A DNA stretch of 64,000 nt, taken from contig NC_134944.1 of NCBI RefSeq assembly GCF_051020765.1, positions 434,001 through 498,000 on the forward strand. The letters are read 5' to 3'. This document shows, piece after piece, positions 1 to 11,800 of this stretch (positions are counted from its first letter, which is position 1; each line of letters begins with the position of its first letter). The notes under the pieces were generated by a model. The model saw nothing but the letters and a program-made list of their open reading frames with translations. It was not told the DNA's origin and searched no databases. This DNA is from Lasioglossum baleicum. Its lineage: Eukaryota; Arthropoda; Insecta; Hymenoptera; Halictidae. The position numbers and the translations under genes were made by a program.

Positions 1-296
1 ACGTTACAAATGTTCCTATAGAATATGGCTGATAATGCAGGTCGATATTATATTGTCCATCGATAATACAGTATCCATCGTCCATGCAAACACTAAATTT
101 ATTGAACAAAAACACTGGTACGCGAAGCGGCTATCTTCTGACGTCTTGCTTACTTCGGTTGCCTCGTGACAGGCCAATACCAGTGGTGTTGGACAGGTAA
201 TATCTGCCGAATATTATAAATTACTCTAATAACGGTATAACGGTATAACGTACGACCTGCATTATCAGCCATATTCTATTGGAACATTTGTAACGT
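1..296. mobile_element. MITE with 44-bp terminal inverted repeats
   Basis: Bases 1-44 and 253-296 are inverted copies differing at one position (termini ACGTTACAAATGTTCC). No coding capacity lies between them. The element abuts the window edge, so a target-site duplication cannot be read. The motif around 165-225 (GTGACAGGCC followed by CCGAATATTA) recurs directly at 375-440, so related sequence continues to the right of the element. Confidence 0.75.
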
Positions 297-654
297 CCAA
301 CCGTCAAACTTTTCGGAACCAGATTGTCATGCTACTAGTACAAAATTTCGGAACCTCGAGGTGCTGTATTGTCGTTTGTGACAGGCCGAATTGTTGTTCG
401 TCTCCGCCGAATATTACAAATTATTCCTCTATAACGTAAAAATATGCATTTTGGGCACCGTACCCACCGTACCACGACTTTTAGGAATCATAATTGACCA
501 ATTCTGAACTACTCCTTGCAATGCTGAAGCGTAATTTCGAAAAGTCGTAAACCTTGTAATTGCATATACGTATATGCGAATTTAGCGATGTGTGCGTGTG
601 CCCACACACTCTTGCACGGCCGCGCCGGCCCCCTTAAGAAAATGTATGTGTCTT
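297..654. other. intergenic, no gene seen
   Basis: I see no gene here. A second, divergent copy of part of the neighbouring MITE interior lies at about 370-440. The rest is unremarkable. Confidence 0.5.
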
Positions 655-895
655 GGCAGTGGCAGCACTGTCGCGCCGCCCAATGCTTCTCGAACTCCGC
701 TACATGCTGCCGCATAATGCAAATTACGCCTCGTAAACGTAAAAATAGGACTTTTGTGGGCGATTGCGGCCTAGATTGATCTTTTATCTATCGCTTTTGA
801 CTGAAAACCCCCGTCTTTGCATTATCGAGAAATGAGGAAGCGCATCCGACACCCTTGCAATCCAAAAAACGAGTCTACCCCCTTAAAACCCACTT
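655..895. repeat. dispersed repeat, one arm of the palindromic family seen at 20.55-20.95 kb
   Basis: Shared landmarks are TACGCCTCGTAAACG, CTAGATTGATCTTTTATC and CACCCTTGCAATCC. They occur in the same order as in the right arm at 20786-20945 and in the partial copies near 10.93-11.06 and 29.22-29.36 kb. No open frame is credible. Confidence 0.65.
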
Positions 896-915
896 TATAC
901 ATACTAAACCTAAAA

Positions 916-2515
916 TTAATTATACAAATATGTTCTATACCTGTGAATACCACTACTGTTAATAGGTAATTGATGATGACTGCTACTTGGAGCATTGCTG
1001 TTACTGTCTGCACTCTGAGGACTGTTTGGACTATCTCCATTAAGAGGAGCAGGACTTGGATTTCGTTGATTTGCAGCCTGTTCAGGATAAGGTATTGATA
1101 TCTCTATATGAGGCGTTAAAAAATGCATTGGTGGAGTTGCATTATCTGCAGACCGATTTCCAGTACTATCTCCACTATCTGAAAGAGGAGCTGAAGGCAT
1201 AGCTTCGCCTGGAGTACAACTATTCATTAAAGAACTTGAACTATTCGGACCTGGATTATCCAGATCTATTCCATGCCTGAAACAATGATTGCAAACATTA
1301 GCTAATATTATTTATAACTCATTTACATTAATAATTTAAATTAGAGAACTAACCTGTTAAAAAAATGTAACCTGAGACATTTCATAGTTGCTGCACGATA
1401 GTTACATAGAGGACAAGATTTTACCATATCATGTTGGCCAACATGTTCGTTTTGAAAATGGGCTCTCATTGCAATTTGCCTTTGAAAGCCTCGATTACAA
1501 ATTGGACAATGATATGGCAAAGTCTTAGAGTGAGTTGTAAAATGTTCTGCCAAATGGTCCTTACGAAAAAATCTTTTTTGACACACACGACACTCATATG
1601 GTTTCACACCAGTATGTCTCATCTGTAACCATAAATATTTTCAATTATAGATTCACACTTAATGTCAATAACAATCTCTTAATACAACAGCACCCACGAA
1701 CATAGCAGCAATAAATTCGGAACCTTATTACTAGTCAGCGGATTTTATGCAATTATGGCAAAAATGGGTTGCTACAATTTAAAATAGAATAAAGATTAAG
1801 AGAATTTAGAAACATGAATTTACTATTTCCAACGTAGTAAAATTATTAAAGGATGAAAGAAAATGGAAATATCTCGTGCCGCACTGAAGTTATGAAAAAA
1901 ATTTGTTTACAAAAATTGTTTGGTACTAAATATTGTATGGAACTAAATAGGTACCATTGTATTTGTGAATTGATAATTCACCTAAGTCCGGTTTATACCT
2001 TGTGTCGCCTCATGTTGGCTCCATTGGAAAATTTCATGTTGCAAACGTCACATTCAAACATTTTTCTATGAGAACGAATTCCAGAATGAGATTCCTCTCC
2101 ATCTCCGTCATTTTCAACAGTTTCAATATTCTCTACACTCTCTCCTGTTTCAGCATTGGCCAAACATTGGTCCTGATGAGCGCATAATGCTGTCTTATTT
2201 ATAGTTTCATAGTTTTCACACCTTTCACACCTGTCCACACGTTATGGATCCTTTGATACGCTATTTAAGACTTTGATTATCTCAACGTTTATTTAAATCT
2301 CTCTAAATACAAAAAATTAAATACATGAATGTGACGGACCTAAAAGCAGGAACTGCACCATCGCTGCTATCATAATTGGTGTTTAAAGCAGCCTCGCTAT
2401 CAGGATCTAGAGTCTCTTCGTCTCTTGGAGTTGAGGATTCTCCGGCGTCGATGTGCGAACAAGAATGGGAATCTACCTCATTTTCCCCACCACCACCGTC
2501 AACCCCATCTGACAT
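916..2515 (-). CDS. C2H2 zinc-finger protein, four coding exons
   Basis: Coding exons on the minus strand are 2340-2515, 1999-2230, 1354-1622 and 916-1276. Every junction is GT-AG and the phases join without a break, giving about 345 residues. The N-terminus is acidic and Gly/Ser-rich, followed by a Cys-rich patch (CERCENYE). Four C2H2 fingers follow (CDVC, CRVC, CPIC and CPLC starts), each with about 12 residues before the His pair, and a TGVKPY linker sits between fingers 1 and 2. The tail is Ser/Pro/Asn-rich. The start is the first Met in the exon; the same frame upstream meets a stop once joined to the leader exon. Finger proteins of this kind bind DNA in the nucleus, but I do not recognise the specific orthologue and assign no target. 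Confidence 0.8.
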
Positions 2516-2572
2516 GGTATCGAGCCCTCCAGACACTACGCGATTGACTTTGCACCATTCGTTGTTGATTAT

Positions 2573-3075
2573 CTGTAATATAATAAAAATATCCTTTAAA
2601 AGATAAGATTATTTCCGACTATACGACTCTTCTCTTCTTAGAGTATTAATATTTTCGTTTATAAACTTATGTTTATATGTACATGTGTAATACTAAGACT
2701 ATTTGTGACAACATGCGATTTACATTAACGAACTATTGCTGTTAACAGTGAATGTAATAGTAAGTAAATAATAAAACGTAAACATATCGAAATGAATAAA
2801 AGTAAATTAAATAATTCTATGAATTTTCTGAGAAAATTTTCATGTTTACCTGTCAGTTTCGATCGAAGGCTCGAGGATGACCAGACGATTGGCTAATTCT
2901 ACGAGAGTAAGGGAAGAGAGAGAAAGAGAGAGAGAGAGAAGAGGGGAAACCACTAGGACATGGAGTGAGAGAAATTCCGGTAAAGCGCAATGCCAGAGTA
3001 CACTGCACTTTGTCCCAGTTTCAGGGGAATCCGTCACTGGTGACGTAGTTTTCTGCCGATTTCGTTGAATTTATC
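2573..3075 (-). promoter_or_regulatory. leader exon and probable promoter of the zinc-finger gene
   Basis: A minus-strand donor (GACAG followed by GTAAAC) ends a likely non-coding exon at about 2849. It would splice to the acceptor before 2572. Joined this way, the frame contains a stop just before the junction, which supports a 5' untranslated role. A GA-rich microsatellite at about 2913-2942 lies within the leader or proximal promoter. The transcription start is not resolved. Confidence 0.4.
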
Positions 3076-3519
3076 GCCGTATGCTTGACATTGTTCTACA
3101 AAGAAGAGGAAGCTGAGAAGGTTTCTGTTTTTGTCTTCTTCTTCGTATTATGTAGAACAAGTCATCAACAGTTTTCTATTATTTTAATATTGTTTCACAC
3201 AAAAATGCAAGATATACACTTCTGTGAATCACTACACGCTGGTCTTTATACTCCTCTTCTAGAATAACATCGATTAATCGAAATTATCGATCTTACGATA
3301 TTCGACTTCATATAGTAATTTTCGATTTATCAAATCGGTATTGCTGGTCGATTTTTATATATGTGCAGAGAGGATATCGTGTATATGTATTATATATTAT
3401 AATTATTGCAATATGTATATAACATGCATCTTTTCAGAAATTAAATTTGTACGCACATTACAATTAAATACATGAATACATATATTTCTTAGTACAATAA
3501 AATGTTATTGTTGAAATGT
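3076..3519. other. AT-rich intergenic sequence
   Basis: I find no gene. A short CGATTAATCG-type palindromic patch sits near 3268-3295. Confidence 0.4.
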
Positions 3520-4440
3520 TTTTATGTTCAAGAAATAATTTAGAAATTACTTGAATCTGTAATTTGAAATACTGTAATTTTTTAATCGTACAACAAGCTT
3601 CCAGCTATGCATCCTGAATCTTTTAAAAGTAACCGGTATATAAACATTATATATCTTCTAATATAATACAATATATATATATTAGATAAAATAAATCAAT
3701 TGTCTAATAACTAATATATAAATAAATACATAACATCAGAGAAGAAATTTCCTTTCTGCTGACACGAAAATACAGAAAGAAAAGATTGGAATAATTTGTT
3801 TTACGTAATATGTATGGATAAGAAATATGTAAGTGGGTTTTCAACGCAAGAATAAATTATTAACAGACTATTAAAAACAATAGGTTAGGTGCAATATAAA
3901 TATATGAGTTATTAATTTATTTATATTATTTAGATGTGGCAGAACTTTTTTCCAAATAAAACATTAATTAGTAGGATGATAATTTTATGTTCAAGAAATA
4001 ATTTAAATATTACTTGAATCCGTAATTTGTAATACTGTAATCTTTAGTAATCTTTTAAAATTATAATTATAGTGAACTATATAAAGTATATAAAATCTTT
4101 TAAATTTGTAGTGAACGGTATATAATAGACATTAAATATATATCTTCTATTATAATACAATGAAATTTCCTTCTTGCTGACGCGAAAATACAGAAAAAAA
4201 GGATTCAAATAATTTGTAGTTTATACGAATTAATTCCAAAAATATTGTATTTATATAAAATGTATGGATAAGAAATAAACAAGTGAATTTTCAAAGCAAG
4301 AAATTATTACATGAAATATTAAGTAATTAACAGACTATTAAAAACAATAGGTTAGGTGCGATATAAATATGAGTTACACATGTATTTATATTAAATCCGG
4401 CAGAACTTTCATTCAAATAAAACATTAATTAGTAGGAGGA
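3520..4440. repeat. tandem duplication, about 460-bp unit, two copies
   Basis: Unit 1 (about 3520-3980) and unit 2 (about 3983-4440) share the ordered landmarks TTATGTTCAAGAAATAATTT, GCTGAC(A/G)CGAAAATACAG, AGACTATTAAAAACAATAGG and ACATTAATTAGTAGGA. The offset is a constant 460-463 bp and the copies have diverged moderately. No coding content. Confidence 0.8.
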
Positions 4441-4674
4441 TGATATTTTAATGAAATAGCGAGAATATGTATATACTTTAAACACTTTTCAAGGGGCTAC
4501 TTTACATTTTCTTTTGTCATAGAATAATACAGAATTGAGTTTATCTTACTGCTAAAAATAAAACTGTTTAGTCCACCACTATAATGTGCAAAAGTATACC
4601 TATATATATATACATGATACAAGAAGACATTATGTCAACTCAGAGTCATGAACAAAATATTAAATTTAACAAAA

Positions 4675-4815
4675 TTAACCCTTTGCACTGCTTGTGTGAC
4701 TCGACATCAGAGAAAGGAAAATGTAAACGAAACTAATTTTATATGTATTTGGTTTTTCCTTTATTTAATTTCTGATTTTTTAGTTAAAAACAAATACAAG
4801 CTCCACAAAGCGCGG
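4675..4815. mobile_element. truncated piggyBac-type MITE end at a TTAA
   Basis: TTAA at 4675 is followed by CCCTTTGCACTGCTTG. This is the same terminus as in the complete 15363-15677 copy and the partial 13986 copy, and homology continues for about 130 bp. The right terminus is missing. Confidence 0.55.
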
Positions 4816-4894
4816 CTTCGGCGCGTGTTGGCAGGGAGAATCCGGCTCGGCAGCAAGTTCCACTGAGCGAAACGTTGTTGGTGTTGCGCCGCGA

Positions 4895-5060
4895 TGAAGC
4901 AGTGAACAAGAAAAGGAGTAGGAATTGATTGAATTGAATACTCACTTATTCAGCCGTAAATGTACTTGCTGCTTCGAAATGTGTCACCGGGCTATTGGGA
5001 AACGAACAGCAGAGCTGGTGGTAGATAGGTATACGACAACCTAAGGCAGTGGTCGGAAAT
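4895..5060. repeat. degenerate copy of the arm of the 53-kb palindrome
   Basis: The order ACTCAC..TATTCAG.CGTAAAT, TGCTGCTTCGAAATGTGT and GGTATACG.CA matches 53630-53745. A GCAGTGGTCGGAAATAGC motif of hAT-terminus type follows at about 5046. Confidence 0.5.
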
Positions 5061-5696
5061 AGCGGCTCTGTGGTTACACCCTAAATCGTTATACAGTAAT
5101 GTCCCATTCTAAGTCAATTGTCGGTTCTGTGTCGTGACATAGATCCGAACAGGACACTATTTTTTTGTGGCTTCATCGACCGTGCCAAACGTAGAAAAGA
5201 GCAACAACAAATAGCGTATCGGTGAGACGATATTAGAGTCGATGGGTAACTGTTCGAAAACGGCATCTACTTCCTACGTAAATGATTAAATAAATACCTG
5301 AACAATAATGTATGACAAGTTCGTTTATTGTATCATTACTTTGCATTAAGAATTATTACAAATGTATAAACATTAATGGTTTATGAGAGATATTAGAAGT
5401 GTTTACAGAAGTTACCGCCTGAGCTCAAACCAATAAGAAAATTGTCCACTGTCTTAAAAATGAATTCCAAATGTAACCCTTTAAAGATATCACTTATATT
5501 TTATTATAATTAAACGTTATACGACATGTTAATCTTTTTGAGAACTATATAATTTCAACAGAACTTTTAAGAGCAAGGAAAATTATGCAGAAAAGGATAT
5601 TTAATAAGTTACTTAATTAAAGAAGGACATACAAAGACGAGAACTGATCTGAAGTATTAGAATGAAACTTACAAGAGTATGTATGTATGATTTTCA
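5061..5696. other. AT-rich spacer downstream of liprin-beta
   Basis: No gene is seen. It must contain the liprin-beta 3' untranslated region and polyadenylation site. The candidate signals are ordinary AATAAA-like runs and I could not choose among them. Confidence 0.35.
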
Positions 5697-5855
5697 TTAG
5701 AATACGGGTGAATTCAAGTTTGGGCTGCTTGGAGTCGAGACAGGTGTCGATGGAGTACCAGGCGGAGATGCTTCCAACGGACATACCAAGTTACCATAGT
5801 CCACTTCATTTTTGCTTTTCTTACGTTTTAGTGTGAACTGAGATTTTTTTGGTAT
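5697..5855 (-). CDS. liprin-beta: liprin-beta last coding exon
   Basis: Encodes 52 residues and a stop. It contains the conserved DYGNLVCPLE tail, then a Pro/Ser/Thr-rich end (SPVF). Confidence 0.85.
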   Translation of the reverse strand: MPKKSQFTLKRKKSKNEVDYGNLVCPLEASPPGTPSTPVSTPSSPNLNSPVF

Positions 5856-8800
5856 CTAAATGACATATTAAGAAAATGCATTGTGATTGCTGTAGCGTTG
5901 TGTTGGGGTAAACTTTTCCTTGCGTGAACAGAAATTTTTGCCTTTGTTCTTATAAATTTTTACCTTTTCGCTATGTTATCCAGTAGATTTGGACGAGAAG
6001 ATGTGAGAAATCCAAGTTTCGATCCTGGAGGATCAATGGTTCAAAAGTTAATAATGTTTCAAGTTCGGCGATTTCCAGTGTTTTGACAGATTAGCGCCGC
6101 CATGTTGTGTGCAGTCACCTAGACAACATGGCGGCGCTAGCCTGTCAAAACACTGGAAATCGCTCAACTTTAAACACTTATAACATTTGAACCACTGATC
6201 CTCCAGGATTAAAACTTGGATTTCTCACATCTCTCGTCCAAATCTACTGGATAACGTAGAAAAAATACAAAAATTTATAGGAGAAAGACAAAAATTAGGC
6301 AAGGAATAGAGCAGCCTTGTGTTGAAATGCAAATACATACCTTCAAACGAGCAGTCAGCGTTAGTGGTACAAACCCTGAAGTACTCTCAGTTTCTCTCTT
6401 TCTTTGTACAACTTCTCTGCCAAGAATTTGATTGAAGTGTGTAGTTAAATGTCTGCGAAGAAGCGTTTTCCCAGGTGATATACTAAGTAATGCAGCCAAT
6501 AATTCAGAAGTAAATCTTCCCTCGTACACCATCAAACCACCATGCACTCCAGATCCTCTCATATTAGGTGCATATTCTGCCAGATCTACTACTCTGAGCC
6601 ACTCCATCACTCGATGATTAGTCCAAAGATGCACATTACCACCATCGGCCCCGTTATCATTCGTAGACCTTCTTTCAAGGTTATCGAACTCAAAATATAA
6701 TTCTCGCAAGACCTTGAGAAAAAAAACAAAAATTACCAATACATATGTTATTTTATATAACGTACAATTTTACGAAGGAAACAAAACAAATGAAAACCTG
6801 TATACTATAATAAATAATATAATCAAGAAATACCTGAATGCCTCGTCTTAAGCTTGCAGCATGTAATTGCGCATTCACTCCAAGATTTAATAAATCTTCC
6901 GTAGTCAATCGGTGTAACATTCTACCGTCAATTTTACCATTTTGAAATGCCTCTTTATGTTGTGGTAAACCTATATCGTCAAGCCATCGTAGAACTGCAG
7001 CATTATCCATCTATAATTAAATAGATATTTACAATTTCTACGCTTTATGACACTTGATTCAATAGCTTCAATGAAAATATAAAAATTAAGTGATCGATGA
7101 TAAAAAACTGAATAATGATTACCTTATCAGACCCAAGAAAATCAGCTCCATCAGACTTCTCTGACTCTATCGCGTACAATAACTTTTTCTTGTGAAGAAC
7201 GTTCTTAATTTCTAATTCCTTTTCGATTTGTTGCGAAGAACATTCAAGTAATTTTGCTCCAGTGGCGCCCCACCGTTTCAATTCACCTGCATAGCATTCT
7301 AATCCTAAATTTGCCAGCCACCCTCCAATTTCTTCCACTGATAGTTCTGTCAGAGGTTTCTGTGTGATCTCTTGCAGTCGACAATTCGAACTTTCTATAA
7401 TAACATTCTTGTCTTCTTCGGCTAAAGTGCATATACAAAAAATGCCAATTTAAAACTGGTACGATGGAATTAAAGTAGTTTTCTTACAATAGTTGGTTCC
7501 CGTAATTGCAGAGTATAGTGTATTAAAGGAAAATAACGCGTTAATGACAGCTCGATATTGTTTGCTAATGTTTGATAATCTAATCAATTCGACTGATTGT
7601 TACATATGGCGTTCTACAATCTAACAACAATGAAATACACATTTCTATCAAAGTCAGGAATACATACAAAATTTCCATGCAGTAAAAATAAAGCAAACTT
7701 ATAAAACGGTAAAGCTTGGCTAGATAAGGTAGCCGAAATCGCCCTTCAACAGACTTGAACCGAAAACTGTGTGTACGATAGCTCGATCAAACCTTGTGAA
7801 CGTACGGTGGTCCTCATTCTTCAACTTATGAGGTAGTACGAGTAATATCTGGTGAGCCGCCCTGCGTATACGCTAATGCTGTAAATGGGTTAAGTGTGTC
7901 AGGATTTATCTGAATTTTTAGAAGCCATTAAATGGAAAAATATCACTTAACTACCCAGTCAGCCAGGCCTACATCGAGCATATATTGAGCACAGCCTGCA
8001 ATCGTACAATTCGAGCAGAGGGCGGGATTATGCTGTCAGAACTACGCTCGAAGCTGAGCATGCTCGGAATCTGCTTGATTTTGGACAGCACACCCTGCCA
8101 GCATAAAACGATACTTATTCGAACGCATAAGTATCGCTTTATGCTGGCCCGGTGTGCTGGTATTCTGCTGGCACAGCCTGCTTTCCAAAATCGAGCATTT
8201 TGCTTGCTGGGTTGTCTTGGTAAGCTATCGAATCAGCCATATTCAGTTTAAGTCGGCTGCAGGGCGATTTTGATCTTCTTATTCGGCTATGCTCGGTTGA
8301 TGAATTACTAGCGTAAAGTCGATGTTTAGTTATTGGGCATGACTGCCTGTCACGTACCCAGTCAACCAGGTCTGCCTCGAGTAGATATCGAGCACAGCCT
8401 GCAATTGTACGATGCCAGCAGATGGCGAGCATTACGCTGGCAGAACGCGCTCGAAGCTCAGGATGCTCGGAATATGCTCGATTTTGGACAGCGCACCCTG
8501 CCAGCATAAAGCGATATTTATTCGGACGCTGATGCCCGCGTTATGCTGGCAGGGAATGCCGGAACAAGCTGCGGGCGGTACTGCCCTCAATTCTGTCCTC
8601 GTAAGAAGGCAGCACGGTCGCACTAATGTGGCGAATGGCGTTACACTGGGCACTAACACAGACGAGGTACCTCGTGCAATATTAGTGCGATGCAGAATCA
8701 GAATTGCGACCGTGCTGCCCTCCTACGAGGGCAGAATTGAGGGCAATATTGCCCGAGCGGCTGCCCTCTTTCTGCCAGCAGAAAGCTTTGCTTCTGCGGA

Positions 8801-11800
8801 CGCAGGTGCCGTCGAAAATCGAGCATTTTGTTTACTGGGTACAAGGAGCGAATAAAAATTGCATTTTTGTCAAACGTTTGATAATGCATGCCTAGAGAAA
8901 AATCAATTGCAACCTAGAGTAGGCGCAGACAGGCATCTCGCGGAGGCTCCTCTAATGGTCAATGGTACAGTTGTTTGTGTTCCAGAAGTTAAACTGGGAA
9001 CCTTACCGAACACTACGCCTTTCTTTGAAGAACTCACGGGCCTAGGGAGACTACTATATTGGCTGGTATGCCTTCCGAATTTCTCTCCCTGCAATAAATA
9101 TTCCCTCTATATTCATTGTAGTGATAATTTTATGGCAATCTATGGCAAACTTTACTCATTGTCAGTGGAGTATTCTAGTCTACACATTCGAGTATAGCAT
9201 GCAATTACTTTAAACGATTTTTCTAATATCAAGATTTCACAGTTGTTTCATTTTGAAAAGTCTATATGCATTCAACGGTTTTTACATGAACGAACATCAA
9301 ACATTGATTGCGAATCAAAGAATGGCATGTTCTGGGTAAATGGTGCCCGAAAATTCAATCGTGTTTTTCTGTAAATTATATTTTCCAAATTGGTTGTTCA
9401 AATATTTCAAAGTTATTTCAACCGACTAACTGAAAATGTGCTCTGTACCTCCGTTATGCTAGTCTTGATAGCCGAAACCACAATTTACACAGAATAATTG
9501 TATTCTTAACTTATTTATCGCTTAACATATTTCGATACATCTAAATGAACTTACATTTAAGACGGGGCTCGTACTGCGAAGTACAAGGTTTTCATGTTCT
9601 AAACTGGCTTGTCTGAGCTTCATTTCTGACATAGAGCTTAATAATTCCAACTTTTGCGTTTCCAGAGCACTTCGTGAAAGCATTTCCTTTAAAAATAAAA
9701 ATATGTTTAGTCTAGAGACAGATGTAAAATAAAGATAGAAACAAAATATAGTAGGAAACCTTATACGCGGTTTGATATATCTATACATAGGTTGCCGCGG
9801 AATTAAGCAGCTCCCTGATTTCCTAACTAACAAATTGAAACCATATTTTATTGTTAGTTATGCTATAATTTCTGACTTATCCTGTAGTGACAACAATTAA
9901 CTGACGATGGAACTTCTACAATATCGCTCTTCAGAGAACAGTTTCATTGTGGCACATAGTTCTTCATCTTTTTTACTTCTTATTCACGTGGCAGGTACAA
10001 TACAATTCTTTGCAAAGTAGAATACATTTCATAATTTTTACCGTGAATTCCAGTTTGGCACGTACCTTCTGTTACAAATAACGGCTGATCCCAAGCCGTT
10101 GAATACCACTGGGAAATTAATAACACTGTCCGAATTTTGATCTGTTATATCCACCTGGCGATCCTCGTAGAGCTTCTCGTCCGAAACACGAATCTAAAAG
10201 TCAAATTGCCCCATCACCCTCAGTTTTTAAAAAGCATGAGTCTCCACAAAACCGGGCCATTTTTCAAGAAATTAGGTATTGTGTGAAATTTAAAAACGCC
10301 AAGAAGCTCGATCGAGGCTCAACAAGGCCCAACAATGGTATATAACAATTATTAAATAATGTTGTTCTGAATGGTTTTTGACCGGGCAATGAGTACATTT
10401 TTAGCTACTTTCACATTTTTATGACAATTTCTTTTCTTACAAGGGAGCATGTTCAAGTTACACTAGTCAATTTTTATGAAACTTTAGAGAGACATTCGAA
10501 AAAATTAGGAAAACATTCGATACATATTTTTGTTTGTTGAAAATTTATTTTGTTGACGACAGCTCCCGAAGTTACGAATCAAAAATACGTTTTTTGAGAT
10601 ATCTTGAAAGCTAGAAGGTATGGAGAACTTACTTAACGACTTGAATTTGTTTAAGTTGGTAGATCCACTAGTTTGCTAGAGAATGAGTAAACAGAAATTT
10701 GTTTAAATTGCGATTGGTAGAAATCATAAAAAATTGTAAAAATGACGTTTCTTTTCAACTTTTTTATCTGAGCCTGCAACGATAATTTTAAAAAATGCGT
10801 TTCGTAGATTTCGGTAACTTGAATGCGTACCCATTTTGCAATGGGCTGCAAACGTTTAAAGATGATCAAATAAGAGCGAAATCCCCTGCCAAGGCTGAAA
10901 ATCTGCGACTTTCACCCTTAAGGAGTTTCCAGAATTGTAAGGGAACCGAATGCACCTTTTCATTTCTCGATAATGCAAAGATGGGGGTTTTCAGTAGTAA
11001 AAAGCACTAGATAAAATATCAATCTAGGCTGCAGTCGCCCTCGAAAGTCCTATTTTTACGTTTAGGAAAATCTATTCTACCTATAGAGCGTTTACATAAC
11101 CATGTAACATTTTTAGTTTTCACACAATACCTTATTTTTAAAAAGTGGCCCGAATTTGAAAAACTGAGGGTCATAGAGCGATTTGATGTTCAGACACATG
11201 TTTCCAATGACAAGCTCTATATGGATCACCCAGTAGATACTGCTAATCATAACAACAATTTGAAGGATCCAGCTGGATATGAGGAATAAAATTGTCCTCA
11301 AACATGTTTTAATCGAACATACCAACATTTGATAGCCTACCAAGAAAAAAATACATACTGCCAAGTTTCAATTCTATACCTCGTCTGCAAGGGTAGTTAC
11401 AGGGAAAATAAACAAACCAGTTATACAGGGTGAGGCACTAACTATTGTCACCTACAATAACTCCGAAAGTATGGAATGTACTAGTAGAAAAGTTTTCGAA
11501 ATAAAAGTTGCATCGGACAACAGGGGCCGTAGTGTGGCGTTAATCTTTTCTGTGTAACTAACAATAAGAAACATAAGAGTTATGATCAGCATAGCAACAA
11601 AATCGATCCATAAAAAATAATTACAGCTCATAAAATCTCAATAGGATACAACAACGTAATAGTGAATGTAAGCAAATGTAGTTACTTGCTGTAATGCTTC
11701 TTCCATTCTTCGAAGAGAATCCTTCTTTTCCCTGAGCATGCTTTCCAACTCTTGAATTTTATTGGACTGTGCTTCCACTTGCTCCGATAAAACTGATACT

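Noticed and set aside
588..779. Short plus-strand open frame
   Set aside because: It crosses a dispersed repeat, has a skewed Cys/Trp composition and no splice context.
7985..9197. Cluster of overlapping open frames on both strands
   Set aside because: They fall in the GC-rich modular block where stops are rare by composition. Only the 9007-9088 minus-strand exon is supported by splice phase and liprin-beta sequence.
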